From Paracoccus spongiarum (GTDB lineage: Bacteria > Pseudomonadota > Alphaproteobacteria > Rhodobacterales > Rhodobacteraceae): a DNA stretch of 64,000 nucleotides. The stretch spans positions 186,001 through 250,000 of the forward strand of contig NZ_JAVAMQ010000002.1 in the NCBI RefSeq assembly GCF_030732095.1, in the 5' to 3' direction. The position numbers and the translations under genes are program-made. Below, piece after piece: positions 1 through 10,105 of the stretch. Positions within the stretch are counted from its first letter, which is position 1. Each line of letters begins with the position of its first letter. The notes under the pieces are model-generated. The model searched no databases. It was given only the letters and a program-made list of their open reading frames with translations, and was not told where the DNA came from.

Positions 1-164
1 AGCGGCCGCCGCTCGTCATCCTCCAGCACCGCAAAGCTGCCCGGCGCAACCGACCGGGTGCGACGATCCAGAACCGCCTCGTCGGCATAGATCCAGGGAA
101 ATCCGTGACGGATCGCCTGGGGCCGGGTCCTGGGGCGCAGGCGGATGACGGGAAGATCGCTCAT
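1..164 (-). CDS. RlmI-like class I rRNA (cytosine-5) methyltransferase, N-terminal fragment
   Basis: Only the first 55 codons are inside the window; the gene runs off the left edge. The reading begins MSDLPVIRLRPRTRPQAIRH and continues with GFPWIYADE and a VAPGSFAVLED stretch. This is the pattern of the N-terminal PUA domain of RlmI/RlmK-type SAM-dependent methyltransferases (an RLRP..R...GHPWIF-like opening), which modify 23S rRNA in the cytoplasm. It is divergent from edd across a 218 bp gap. The PUA assignment is fairly safe. The catalytic domain is not visible, so the exact rRNA target cannot be stated. Confidence 0.72.
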   Translation of the reverse strand, partial: MSDLPVIRLRPRTRPQAIRHGFPWIYADEAVLDRRTRSVAPGSFAVLEDDERRP

Positions 165-334
165 GTCGGGTTCCTTTCGCTGCCGATCTGGCACGACCTC
201 CCGCCCGGCACAAGCCGCAAGGCCATCCCCCGGCATCGATGTGGTAGAAGGAAAGGCAAGCGACGCCGCGCAAGGTCGGCACGGTGAGTCCCGCACCGCG
301 GCCGCGTTGCCGAAAAATTCAGCGCAGGTTGCGC

Positions 335-348
335 CGTTAACGCTAACG
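335..348. promoter_or_regulatory. Candidate LacI-type operator in front of edd
   Basis: CGTTAACGCTAACG is a near-perfect palindrome (CGTTAA / CTAACG half sites) around a central CG, the usual shape of a LacI-family operator. It lies 35 bp before the edd start. A LacI-family regulator, PckR, is known to control Entner-Doudoroff and gluconeogenic genes in rhizobia, but no such regulator is visible here, so the link is inference. Confidence 0.35.
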
Positions 349-382
349 ACCTATAGTCGACGGAAAGCCACAGGAGGCCACG

Positions 383-2185
<1,803 letters not shown>

Positions 2186-2188
2186 GCC

Positions 2189-2206
2189 GCGCCCGGCGGC
2201 GGGCGC
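2189..2206. terminator. Hairpin between convergent edd and lysR genes
   Basis: GCGCCCG and CGGGCGC form a 7 bp perfect stem with a GCGG loop, four bases after the edd stop and five bases from the stop of the convergent gene. There is no T tract on either side, so this is a candidate bidirectional terminator by position only. Confidence 0.45.
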
Positions 2207-2210
2207 CAGA

Positions 2211-3074
2211 TCAGGCGGCGGCCGCGACCTCGCAGACCGCGCGACGCAGATGGCCGGTGAACTCGGCCGCCAGCGACCGCGCCGGGCCATCGGCGACATA
2301 GGCATTCAGCCACGTCGCCGGCAGCGGCGGCAGCGCGCCGCCATGATCGACCAGTTCCAGCCCCGGCTGGCAGATCCCGCGCGGCAGCAGGGTCACGCCC
2401 AGATCGGCCGCCGCCAGCACCCGCCACGTGTCGGTGCCGCCATCGCTGATGGTCTGCACCCACTCGATCCCCGCCCGTTCCAGCGCCTGAAGCCCGACCG
2501 GGTAATAGGCGCAATGGGGCGAGTTCGCGATCGGCAGCGGGCGTTGCCGCCAGCTGTCGCCGCTGATCGCGCCGAACCAGCCCAGATCGACCTTGGCCAG
2601 ATGGATCGCGCCCAGCGGCGCCTCGAATTCGGTGGTCAGGATCACGTCATGTTCGCCCTGGCGCATCTGCTGGCGCAGGTCGCGGCTGCGGCCGTCATTC
2701 ACGATCAGTTCGACCCGCGGGTTGTCCTCGCGAAAGGCCCGGACCGCCTGCGCGACGCGGGCAAACAGCCAGTCGCTGGTCAGGCCGACCCGCAGCCGCC
2801 CCTCGGGGCGCTGCCCGGCAAAGCGCGCCAGGATCGCGTCGTTCAGCGCCACCAGCTTGCGCCCCTCGAGGACCAGTTCGGTCGCGAAATCGGACAGCAC
2901 CACGCCGCGCCCCTGCTTGAGCAGGATCGGCGAGCCGAACAGCTCTTCCAGCCGCTTGATCTGCATCGACAGCGCGCTTTGCGTCATGTTCAGCGCATCC
3001 GCCGCCCGGGTCACCGCGCCGTACTCTGCCACGGCCTGAAGCGATCGCAGCGTGGCGATGTCAAGATTTCGCAT
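2211..3074 (-). CDS. LysR-family transcriptional regulator
   Basis: A 287-residue LysR-type regulator. Residues 1-60 hold the winged-helix DNA-binding domain (AVAEYGAVTRAADALNMTQS, then ALSMQIKRLEELFGSPILLK). The remainder is the two-lobed substrate-sensing domain, including LRVGLTSDWLF at its start. It is divergent from the small DUF1127 gene at 3209. LysR proteins often control the gene they diverge from, but DUF1127 peptides are so widespread that the pairing says little. The inducer and targets cannot be read from the sequence. The ATG at 3074 fits the normal LysR N terminus. Confidence 0.9.
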   Translation of the reverse strand: MRNLDIATLRSLQAVAEYGAVTRAADALNMTQSALSMQIKRLEELFGSPILLKQGRGVVLSDFATELVLEGRKLVALNDAILARFAGQRPEGRLRVGLTSDWLFARVAQAVRAFREDNPRVELIVNDGRSRDLRQQMRQGEHDVILTTEFEAPLGAIHLAKVDLGWFGAISGDSWRQRPLPIANSPHCAYYPVGLQALERAGIEWVQTISDGGTDTWRVLAAADLGVTLLPRGICQPGLELVDHGGALPPLPATWLNAYVADGPARSLAAEFTGHLRRAVCEVAAAA

Positions 3075-3208
3075 GAATCACATCCCCTGATGATTCGGAT
3101 CAATATCATTCATTTTACAAATACGACCCTCTGCGCGATCAATCAATCATCCCGAAGCATACGGCGGTTCGTATCAACGGGATTGATCCATGCTGAAGGA
3201 GATTGATC

Positions 3209-3442
3209 ATGGCGAAATCATCGAAAGCCCTGCTGCGCGTGGTCACCGGACATGGCATCATCCCGCGCCCGGCCTGGCTGGAACGACTGCTGACCGCGCT
3301 GGATCGCGACACGCCGGTGCTGGACCTGAAGCGGATCAGCGATCGACAGCTGCGCGACCTGGGGCTGGATCGCAGCGAGGTGCTGGCCGAGATGCAGCGC
3401 ACCCCGGAATGGGACGCGCCGCAGCACTGGCATCGGGCCTGA
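3209..3442 (+). CDS. DUF1127-domain small protein
   Basis: A 77-residue protein whose second half carries the DUF1127 signature (LDLKRISDRQLRDLGLDRSEV), a short arginine-rich helical motif. DUF1127 proteins of alphaproteobacteria are often stress-responsive; some bind RNA and influence phosphate or carbon metabolism. The role of this one is unknown. The start is the ATG at 3209, with AAGGAG at 3196-3201 seven bases before it. A TTG at 3203 in the same frame has no suitable spacing. It lies between the divergent lysR gene and the convergent phosphatase gene. Confidence 0.85.
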   Translation: MAKSSKALLRVVTGHGIIPRPAWLERLLTALDRDTPVLDLKRISDRQLRDLGLDRSEVLAEMQRTPEWDAPQHWHRA

Positions 3443-3473
3443 TCGCCCGCGGAGGACGGGCCGTCTGGCCGTC

Positions 3474-3941
3474 TCAGGCGGCATCTTCGGCGGGCGGCCC
3501 AAAGCGTTCGATCATCCTAGACCGGATCTGGTCGCGGGTCTGGCGATACACCGCCAGCCGGGCCTCGCGGCCCTCGGCCAGTCCGGTCGGGTCCATGATC
3601 GGCCAGTATTCGACGTCGAGATGCACCAGCCGGGTCAGTTCCAGCGCCAGCCGCTGGCTGGCCGGAGACAGCGCGACGATCAGGTCGAAGCCGCCCAGGT
3701 CGTCGCCCCATTCCATCATCTCGTCAAAGCTGCGGCTGCGATGGTTTTCCAGCTTCACGCCGATCTCCTCGCAGACGGCGATCGCGAAGCCGTCGATCTC
3801 CATGTCGTTCCTGACGCCGGCCGACTGCACATAGGCGGCGCGGCCATAGTATTTCTTCATCATCCCCTCGGCCATGGGCGAGCGGATGGCATTGTGGTCA
3901 CAGCAGAACAGGATGGCGTGCGGTATCTTGTCCTGCTGCAT
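3474..3941 (-). CDS. Low-molecular-weight protein-tyrosine-phosphatase-type protein
   Basis: A 155-residue protein with the low-molecular-weight phosphatase P-loop CX5R near its N terminus (C14 to R20 in CDHNAIRS), followed by PMAEG as in this fold. MDPTG late in the protein sits where the general-acid aspartate is expected. Family members remove phosphate from tyrosine in proteins; the arsenate reductase branch shares the fold. The gene is last in a tight hisD / UPF0262 / phosphatase unit, with four bases between it and the preceding stop. That order is common in Rhodobacteraceae. Substrate unknown. Confidence 0.85.
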   Translation of the reverse strand: MQQDKIPHAILFCCDHNAIRSPMAEGMMKKYYGRAAYVQSAGVRNDMEIDGFAIAVCEEIGVKLENHRSRSFDEMMEWGDDLGGFDLIVALSPASQRLALELTRLVHLDVEYWPIMDPTGLAEGREARLAVYRQTRDQIRSRMIERFGPPAEDAA

Positions 3942-3945
3942 CCGG

Positions 3946-4425
3946 TCAGCCCTGCGGGATCAGCGCACAGATCAGGGTGAACAGGCGCCGCGCGGTATCG
4001 ATATCCAGTTCGGCCTTGCCCTCCAGGCGTTCCTGCAACGTGCGGGCGCCCTCGTTGTGGATGCCGCGCCGAGCCATGTCGATCGCCTCGATCTGCGCCG
4101 GCGGCAATTTCTTGACCGCATCGAAATAGCTTTGGCAGATCTGGAAGTAGTCCTTGACGACCTGCCGGAACGGGCCGAGGGACAGGTGGAACTCTGCCAC
4201 CTTCTCGCCGCCCTCGCCGGCCACGTCGAAGACCAGCCGCCCCTCGCGGATGCACAGGTCCAGCACATAGGGGCCTGCGGGCGCGGCGCTGCCGTCGCGG
4301 CCGGGCACGAGGAAGCTGTTGTCCTCGATCAGGTCGAAGATCGCGACGCGGCGTTCCTGTTCGATCTCGGGCGTGGCGGGCGCCATCGCGCTGTCGTCGA
4401 TCTCGATGCGGCTCAGTCGGCTCAT
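3946..4425 (-). CDS. UPF0262 family protein
   Basis: A 159-residue cytoplasmic protein of the uncharacterised UPF0262 family. Typical features are the opening SRLSRIEIDD, the segment ERRVAIFDLIEDNSF and the C-terminal helical part with DMARRGIHNEGARTLQERL. The start ATG at 4425 overlaps the hisD stop as ATGA, showing translational coupling. No catalytic motif is recognisable and the function is unknown. The constant neighbourhood of hisD and the phosphatase gene suggests co-expression, not necessarily a role in histidine synthesis. Confidence 0.88.
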   Translation of the reverse strand: MSRLSRIEIDDSAMAPATPEIEQERRVAIFDLIEDNSFLVPGRDGSAAPAGPYVLDLCIREGRLVFDVAGEGGEKVAEFHLSLGPFRQVVKDYFQICQSYFDAVKKLPPAQIEAIDMARRGIHNEGARTLQERLEGKAELDIDTARRLFTLICALIPQG

Positions 4426-5735
4426 CCGGCCCCCCTGTCGTTCAGCGTGGCCAGCCGGGCCTGGACCGAGGCGCCATGCGCCTGCAGCCCCTCGGATGCG
4501 GCCAGCCGCACCGCCGCCGGGCCGATCGCCGCCAGCGCGCCGGGCGTCAGTCGCGCCAGCGTGGTGCGCTTGAGGAAGTCGAGGACCGACAGCCCCGACG
4601 AGAAGCGCGCCGATCGCGCCGTCGGCAGGACGTGGTTGGGGCCGCTGACATAGTCGCCGACCGCCTCGGGGGTGTGCGCGCCAAGGAAGATCGCGCCCGC
4701 ATGGACGCATTTCGCGGCCAGCGCCTCGGGATCGTCGACGCACAGCTCCAGATGCTCGGGCGCGATGCGGTTCGACAGCGCCGCCGCCTCGTCAAGATCG
4801 CGGACCGCGATGATCGTGCCATAGTCGCGCCAGCTTGCGCCGGCGATGGCGGCGCGGGGCAGCGTCGGCAGGATGCGGTCCACCGCACCCGCGACCGCAT
4901 GGCCAAGCGCCGGATCGGTGACGATCAGGATCGACTGCGCGTCGGCGTCATGTTCGGCCTGCGCCAGCAGGTCCAGCGCCAGCCAGTCCGGGTTCTGCGG
5001 GCCCTCGGCGATGATCAGCACTTCCGAGGGGCCCGCGATCATGTCGATGCCGACCTGGCCGAAGACCTGCCGCTTGGCCGCCGCGACATAGGCGTTGCCC
5101 GGCCCGGTGATCTTGTCGACGGGCCGGATCGTGGCCGTGCCATAGGCCAGCGCCGCAACCGCCTGCGCACCGCCGATGCGATAGACCTCGTCCACGCCCG
5201 ACAGCTGCGCCGCCAGCAGCACCAGCGGGTTGACCACCCCGCCGGGCGTCGGCACGCAGACCACCAGCCGCCCGACCCCGGCCACGCGGGCCGGGATGGC
5301 ATTCATCAGCACCGACGAGGGATAGGCGGCCTGTCCGCCCGGCACATACAGCCCGGCCGCCGACACCGGCGTCCAGCGCCAGCCAAGCGTCGCGCCCTCG
5401 GGGTCGGTCCAGCTGGCATCCTCGGGCACCTGGCGGGCATGGTAGGCGCGGATACGCTCGGCCGCCATGCCAAGCGCGGCGCGGTCCTCGTCCGCGACCT
5501 GCGCCACCGCATCCGCGATCTCGGCCTGCGAAAAGAGCAGGCGGTCGGGCGTCAGATCGAGCCTGTCGAAGCGCGCGGTCAGTTCGCACAGCACGGCATC
5601 GCCCCGCGCCCGGACATCCGCGATGATCGCCGCGACCGCGTCGTTCACATCGGCCGAGTCCTCGCGCTTGGCCGACAGCATCGCGGCAAAGCCCGTTTCG
5701 AAATCTGCATCAGAGCTGTTCAGCGTGACCGGCAT
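4422..5735 (-). CDS. hisD: Histidinol dehydrogenase
   Basis: A 437-residue HisD, the zinc enzyme that oxidises L-histidinol to L-histidine in two NAD-dependent steps, the last reactions of histidine synthesis. Family motifs include GLYVPGGQAAYPSSVLMNA, KITGPGNAYVAAAKR, DMIAGPSEVLI and the late APEHLEL and SGPNHVLPT blocks. An upstream TTG at 5750 is in frame, but the ATG at 5735 is preferred because AGGGGA lies at the right distance before it. No other his gene is in the window. It is translationally coupled to the UPF0262 gene downstream. Confidence 0.96.
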   Translation of the reverse strand: MPVTLNSSDADFETGFAAMLSAKREDSADVNDAVAAIIADVRARGDAVLCELTARFDRLDLTPDRLLFSQAEIADAVAQVADEDRAALGMAAERIRAYHARQVPEDASWTDPEGATLGWRWTPVSAAGLYVPGGQAAYPSSVLMNAIPARVAGVGRLVVCVPTPGGVVNPLVLLAAQLSGVDEVYRIGGAQAVAALAYGTATIRPVDKITGPGNAYVAAAKRQVFGQVGIDMIAGPSEVLIIAEGPQNPDWLALDLLAQAEHDADAQSILIVTDPALGHAVAGAVDRILPTLPRAAIAGASWRDYGTIIAVRDLDEAAALSNRIAPEHLELCVDDPEALAAKCVHAGAIFLGAHTPEAVGDYVSGPNHVLPTARSARFSSGLSVLDFLKRTTLARLTPGALAAIGPAAVRLAASEGLQAHGASVQARLATLNDRGAG

Positions 5736-5825
5736 CGCGTTCCCCTGCAATCACGCCTTGTTAGCGGCAAGCGCCCACCGCCTCAAGCGCCGCCGTGCCG
5801 CCCCCGTGGCCGCGCCGCCCCCCGA

Positions 5826-6302
5826 TCAATCCGGGTGCGCGGGGGCACGGCCCGAGGGCGCCACATAGGGTCGGGTCATGTCGCGCAGGTCCAGATTGAT
5901 GCATTCGACCTCGGCCATCAGCGTGCCGTCGCCGGCAAAGCTCAGCGACAGCCGGCCCGTGCCGTCAGCGCCCGGCAGCCATTCCAGCGCCAGAAGTTCC
6001 AGCACCGTGGCCTCGTCGCGGGCTATGCCATCGCTTTGCAGTCCCAGCACGTCATTGACGACCAGCAGGGCGCGGACCCGCTCGAAGGGGCGGCCCTCGG
6101 CGCGGGCCTGATCGGCGTCCTCCCACCGGAAGCGGTTGATCAGCAGCGCCAGCCGGCGCTGGCGGGCATCGTGGCGGATGTCGGCGCCTGTCAGCACCGC
6201 ATCCTGCACCAGCGCAGACATGATCCGCAGATCCTCGGCGTCTTCGGCCCGCAGCGCGATCGGGCGCGGATCGGCATCGCGGAAGCTTGCGTCGCGCACC
6301 AT
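5826..6302 (-). CDS. DUF2948 family protein
   Basis: A 158-residue protein with the DUF2948 pattern: an opening LRAEDAEDLRIMSALVQDAV, then RRLALLINRFRWE, and a VLELLALEW segment. The family is restricted mainly to alphaproteobacteria and has no assigned function. It lies three bases downstream of murA and is probably transcribed with it. No signal peptide or membrane segment is visible, so it is expected in the cytoplasm. Confidence 0.85.
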   Translation of the reverse strand: MVRDASFRDADPRPIALRAEDAEDLRIMSALVQDAVLTGADIRHDARQRRLALLINRFRWEDADQARAEGRPFERVRALLVVNDVLGLQSDGIARDEATVLELLALEWLPGADGTGRLSLSFAGDGTLMAEVECINLDLRDMTRPYVAPSGRAPAHPD

Positions 6303-6305
6303 CGC

Positions 6306-7577
6306 CTATTCCTCCCTGACCCGCTCGATATGGGCACCGACGCCGCGCAGCTTGCGCACCACATGCTCGTAGCCGCGGTCGAGGTGATAGACGCGGCTGA
6401 CGGTGGTCTGGCCCTCGGCGGCCATGCCCGCGAGAATCAGGCTGACCGAGGCGCGCAGGTCGGTCGCCATGACCGGGGCGCCGCGCAGCTGCTGGACGCC
6501 GGTGACCGTCGCGTGGCCGCCATGCACCTCGATCTGCGCGCCCATCCGGGCCAGTTCCGGCGCATGCATGAAGCGGTTCTCGAAGATCGTCTCTTCCAGC
6601 ACGCTGGTTCCCTCGGCCATGCACATCAGCGCCATGAACTGCGCCTGAAGGTCGGTCGGAAAGCCGGGATAGGGCTCGGTGGTCACATCGACGGCGCGCA
6701 CCCGCCCGTTGCTGCGCGCGACCTTCAGTCCGCGCGGGGTCTCCTCGACGCTGAGGCCGGCCTGGTCCAGCTTGTCGCAGAACGCGGCCAGCAGGTCGAT
6801 CCGGCCGCCCAGACATTCGACCTCGCCGCCGCACATCGCCGGGGCCAGCATGTAGGTGCCCAACTCGATCCGGTCGGTGACCACCGGATGGGTCGCGCCG
6901 TGCAGTGCATCGACGCCCTCGATGGTGATGGTGCCGGTGCCCTCGCCTTCGATCCTCGCGCCCATCCGGCGCAGGCATTGTGCCAGATCGACGATCTCGG
7001 GCTCGCGCGCGGCGTTCTTCAGAACGGTGGTGCCGCGGGCCAGAGTGGCGGCCATCAGCGCGTTTTCCGTGGCACCGACCGAAACGATCGGAAACTCGAC
7101 CACCGCGCCGGTCAGCCCGCCAAGCGGCGCGCGGGCATGCACATAGCCGTCGCGCAGATCCAGCTCGGCCCCCATCGCCTCGAGCGCCTTGAGATGCAGG
7201 TCGACGGGCCGCGCGCCGATCGCGCAGCCGCCGGGCAGCGACACCTCGGCCTGGCCATGCCGCGCCAGCAGCGGCCCCAGCACCAGGATCGAGGCGCGCA
7301 TCTTGCGCACGATGTCGTAATCGGCCCGCTGGCTGGTCAGGTCATGGCTGGACATCGCCAGCACCTGCCCGTCCTGCAGGCTGGTCGCCTCGGCGCCAAG
7401 GCTTTGCAACAGCTCGGTCATGGTGCGGATGTCGGACAGCCGCGGCGCGTTGGTCAGCGTCAGCGGCTGGTCGGTCAGCAGCGTCGCTGGCATCAGCGTC
7501 AGACAGGCGTTCTTGGCACCGGCAATCGGTATCTCGCCCTTCAGCGGGCCGTTCCCGTGAACGATGATCTGATCCAT
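6306..7577 (-). CDS. murA: UDP-N-acetylglucosamine 1-carboxyvinyltransferase
   Basis: A 423-residue MurA, which transfers enolpyruvate from phosphoenolpyruvate to UDP-GlcNAc, the committed step of peptidoglycan synthesis. The nucleophilic cysteine is present (C118 in [11 protein letters not shown]), so the fosfomycin-sensitive form is expected. The opening [11 protein letters not shown] and the late block YHLDRGYEH are also typical. The ATG at 7577 directly follows the stop of a small upstream gene (TAGATG), indicating an operon with that gene and the DUF2948 gene. Confidence 0.97.
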   Translation of the reverse strand: MDQIIVHGNGPLKGEIPIAGAKNACLTLMPATLLTDQPLTLTNAPRLSDIRTMTELLQSLGAEATSLQDGQVLAMSSHDLTSQRADYDIVRKMRASILVLGPLLARHGQAEVSLPGGCAIGARPVDLHLKALEAMGAELDLRDGYVHARAPLGGLTGAVVEFPIVSVGATENALMAATLARGTTVLKNAAREPEIVDLAQCLRRMGARIEGEGTGTITIEGVDALHGATHPVVTDRIELGTYMLAPAMCGGEVECLGGRIDLLAAFCDKLDQAGLSVEETPRGLKVARSNGRVRAVDVTTEPYPGFPTDLQAQFMALMCMAEGTSVLEETIFENRFMHAPELARMGAQIEVHGGHATVTGVQQLRGAPVMATDLRASVSLILAGMAAEGQTTVSRVYHLDRGYEHVVRKLRGVGAHIERVREE

Positions 7578-7748
7578 CTAGCTGTCGTCTCCGCCTGTCT
7601 CGCTGCCGCTGTTATCGTCGCCGTCGGCTTCTGCGGCCCTTGCACGGGCCTGTGCCTTGCGCCGCTGAAGATTGGCCCGCAGCGCGGCCCGCAGCCGCGC
7701 CTCACGGGCCGCCTTGCCATCAGAGGTACCGGGCCGATCATCGCTCAT
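7578..7748 (-). CDS. Small basic hypothetical protein upstream of murA
   Basis: A 56-residue open frame starting MSDDRPGTSDGKAAREARL, then an alanine/arginine-rich helix (LRANLQRRKAQARARAAEA) and an acidic tail ending SGSETGGDDS. Its TAG stop abuts the murA ATG. The tight junction, the clear charge pattern and the lack of any other use for this DNA support a real gene. I recall similar short basic proteins before murA in related genera, but could not check this. Function unknown. Confidence 0.6.
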   Translation of the reverse strand: MSDDRPGTSDGKAAREARLRAALRANLQRRKAQARARAAEADGDDNSGSETGGDDS

Positions 7749-7879
7749 CCCGCCCTGTTAGCGCCGCACCGCGCGACAGTCCAGCGATGCGGCGGCCCGT
7801 GACGCGGCGGCGACGGCAAAAAACCCCGCTGCCCCCTTGCGCGCCCCCGCGCCTTTGTCTAAACGCCCCTGCACAAGGC

Positions 7880-7954
<75 letters not shown>

Positions 7955-8150
7955 GTCCAGCCATATCACGTCGAGGCAGATACCGGGTCTGCACAGCCTC
8001 TCAGCGATGGCTGTGCGGGCGCCGCGTCGGGTTGATCCGATGGCTGGTCCGGTGACGGACCGATGGTCGCGGCGGCGCGGGTCCGCGCCCGTGTCGCCGG
8101 GGGGCGCGGCCGCCAGATGGCCGATCCGCGGATGACGGGGTGGCGGGCAG

Positions 8151-8182
8151 CGTCAGGGACGGGCGGCGTCAGGGACGGGCGG
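8151..8182. repeat. 16 bp tandem duplication at a gene end
   Basis: CGTCAGGGACGGGCGG occurs twice in a row (8151-8166 and 8167-8182). The second copy contains the stop codon of the minus-strand gene that ends at 8169, so one copy is coding and the other lies just after the stop. Confidence 0.8.
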
Positions 8183-9068
8183 CGGGGACCACCGGCAGCG
8201 GGGGGACAGGCGCCGGGTCGGGCAAGGGGTCCTCGATCGCCAGCGCCGGCACGGCGCCCGTGCCGCCAAAGCCCGCCCAGCGGTAATCCTGCAGGACCCG
8301 CCAGGCCATGTCCTCCATCTCGGGGAAAAGGGTCGGCTGCGGGACGCGGGCGCGGGCGAAGAACTGGTAGGTCAGATAGGCCAGCCCGGTCGGCCCCGGC
8401 CCGTTCGGGCGCCAATGCACCAGATCGACGAACAGCGCCCCGTCATCCTTGTAGTGGTCGCGCGCGGCACGGGCGAAAAGCCCCGCCGGGATGATCCAGA
8501 CCGGCCGGCCGACATGGCGTTCCAGCCAGTCGCGCTGGTAATGGAACACCGGCTGCGCCTGCGCGTCGAGGTCGGGGTCAAGCGGCGACCACGGCATGTA
8601 GAGGACCGGCTCGGCGCCCTTCGACACCGCAGTCATGGCGAACCAGTAGAGATGTTGCAGGTTCTGGCGCCCCTGGGCCGAGGCCGGGTGCGGCAGTCCG
8701 GTCTTCAGGTCGCCAAGCTCGGTCATCACCAGCCGGTCGTAGCTGCCTGTCCGCGCATAGCCCAGCGCCCGCCAGCGCGCGGCATTCGAGGAAAAGCCCG
8801 CGAAGTCGAAATGCGTCGGGCCGGGCCACAGGCTGGGGAAATCGACGCCGTCATTATAAGCGTGGTCGTCGGTGGGAAAGATCGCCGCCAGCATCGAATG
8901 ACCGGTGAAGGCGATGGTCGCCTGCGGGTCCAGCGGTTGCGGCAGCGTTTGCGGCAGGGCGCCCTCGGCCTGTGCGGCGACGGGCCATGGCGCGCCGCGC
9001 AGCAGGGCGGCGCCGGCAAGGGCGGCCAGAAACCGACGGCGCGGGATGGGAGGCATCAACCGGATCAT
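8169..9068 (-). CDS. Tat-exported protein of unknown function, possibly SGNH-hydrolase-like
   Basis: A 299-residue protein with a twin-arginine-like signal (PRRRFLAALAGAALL, then a likely cut after VAAQA), so it should be periplasmic. The mature part starts with FTGHSMLAAIF and near its end has FVDLVHWRPNG. A GxS early and a DxxH late match the layout of SGNH/GDSL esterase active sites, but the match is weak and the usual GDS is GHS. Two ATGs are possible (9068 and 9056), neither with a strong ribosome site. The C terminus is proline-rich. Family not recognised with certainty. Confidence 0.6.
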   Translation of the reverse strand: MIRLMPPIPRRRFLAALAGAALLRGAPWPVAAQAEGALPQTLPQPLDPQATIAFTGHSMLAAIFPTDDHAYNDGVDFPSLWPGPTHFDFAGFSSNAARWRALGYARTGSYDRLVMTELGDLKTGLPHPASAQGRQNLQHLYWFAMTAVSKGAEPVLYMPWSPLDPDLDAQAQPVFHYQRDWLERHVGRPVWIIPAGLFARAARDHYKDDGALFVDLVHWRPNGPGPTGLAYLTYQFFARARVPQPTLFPEMEDMAWRVLQDYRWAGFGGTGAVPALAIEDPLPDPAPVPPLPVVPAARP

Positions 9069-9109
9069 GCCCGCGATATTAGCGCGGCGCGCGAGGCTTC
9101 CAAGCCCCC

Positions 9110-9970
9110 TTACAGCCCGTCCTCGCCGCACACGGCGATGGCGACCTCGATGCCCTTCGCGCGCAGCGCCTCGATGCTGGCACGCGGCGTCGCGTCGTCG
9201 ACGATGACGAGGTCGAAGCGATCCAGCGGCAGCATCGCGTGCAGGGCGCGGCGGGTGAACTTGGTGTGGTCGGCCAGCAGGATGCGGCGGGCGGCGCTGT
9301 CGAACATCGCCCGCTTGGTCTCGACCATCTCGGGGGACTGGTGGAACACCACGCCGTCGGTGATCGCCGACAGGGACATGAAGGCCAGGTCGGCGCGCAG
9401 ATTGCGGATCTCCTGCGTGGTGACGGGGCCCATGAAGGCGTTGCACCAGTGCTGGAACTGCCCGCCCAGCCCCAGCAGCGTAAGGTCGCGGATGTCCTTC
9501 AGCGCGGCCATCATGCGGATCGAGTTGGTGATCGCCGTCAGCGGCACCCGTGCCGGCAGATGCGGCACCATCCGCTGGACAGTGGTGCTGTCGTCCAGGA
9601 ACACCGCCTGCCCCGGCTCGATGCACTGCGCGGCGGCTGCGGCGATTGCCGATTTCTCGGCCGCCTGCCGGCTGTCGCGATAGATGTCGCTGGATTCGAT
9701 CAGGCTGGTCGGCGCGGCCGAGACGATCCCGCGCGTCTTGCGCAGCAGGCCGCGGCTTTCCAGATCGTCCAGATCCCGATGCGCGGTCATCAGGCTGACG
9801 CCGAAGCGTTCGACCAGATCCTCGATACGCATGGTGCCCTCGGCCATCACCGCCTCGGCCATCAACTGGCGCCGGGCGATCTGCCGTGCCTGCCGGCTGT
9901 CGCTGGGGATGTCCTCGGCGATGGGGCGAGGCCGCGGGGCGGCAGAGGGGGATGAGGTCGCATCGGTCAT
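9110..9970 (-). CDS. DeoR/GlpR-family transcriptional regulator (first of two)
   Basis: A 286-residue DeoR-type repressor. The N-terminal helix-turn-helix is at about residues 35-80 (MRIEDLVERFGVSLMTAHRD, then DLDDLESRGLLRK), followed by the sugar-phosphate-binding domain (FLDDSTTVQRM, ITNSIRMMAAL, LLGLGGQF, LLADHTKF). It starts at the ATG at 9970. It lies downstream of the erythritol ABC importer genes on the same strand, past a strong hairpin, so it may have its own transcript. A second DeoR gene sits at 23438-24217, and the two are clearly different in sequence. The effector is probably a sugar phosphate. Confidence 0.88.
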   Translation of the reverse strand: MTDATSSPSAAPRPRPIAEDIPSDSRQARQIARRQLMAEAVMAEGTMRIEDLVERFGVSLMTAHRDLDDLESRGLLRKTRGIVSAAPTSLIESSDIYRDSRQAAEKSAIAAAAAQCIEPGQAVFLDDSTTVQRMVPHLPARVPLTAITNSIRMMAALKDIRDLTLLGLGGQFQHWCNAFMGPVTTQEIRNLRADLAFMSLSAITDGVVFHQSPEMVETKRAMFDSAARRILLADHTKFTRRALHAMLPLDRFDLVIVDDATPRASIEALRAKGIEVAIAVCGEDGL

Positions 9971-10072
9971 GGCTTTTCCCTTAGCGCCGCGGCGCGCGAA
10001 AGGCGAGAAGCTGTGCGGCCGCCCCAATGGATGTGGCCAAGGCGGCGCGGCCACGGGAGCGTCGGAAGAACG

Positions 10073-10097
10073 GGCGGGCGCGACCTGCGCGCCCGCC
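10073..10097 (-). terminator. Hairpin after the sugar-binding protein gene
   Basis: GGCGGGCGCG (10073-10082) and CGCGCCCGCC (10088-10097) form a perfect 10 bp stem with a five-base loop. It begins nine bases past the stop of the binding-protein gene that ends at 10106. This probably closes the ABC importer operon and separates it from the deoR gene. Confidence 0.6.
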
Positions 10098-10105
10098 TGC
10101 CAGGA

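Noticed and set aside
3443-3473. Imperfect hairpin (GACGGGCC / GGCCGTC) between the DUF1127 and phosphatase genes.
   Set aside because: The stem is interrupted and short, and no T tract is present; not strong enough to list as a terminator.
4476-7802. A very long open frame (over 1,100 codons) on the plus strand opposite hisD, DUF2948 and murA.
   Set aside because: It is antisense to three recognised genes, has no recognisable domain and is rich in R, Q, H and D, typical of the complement of GC-rich genes. Lack of stops here follows from base composition.
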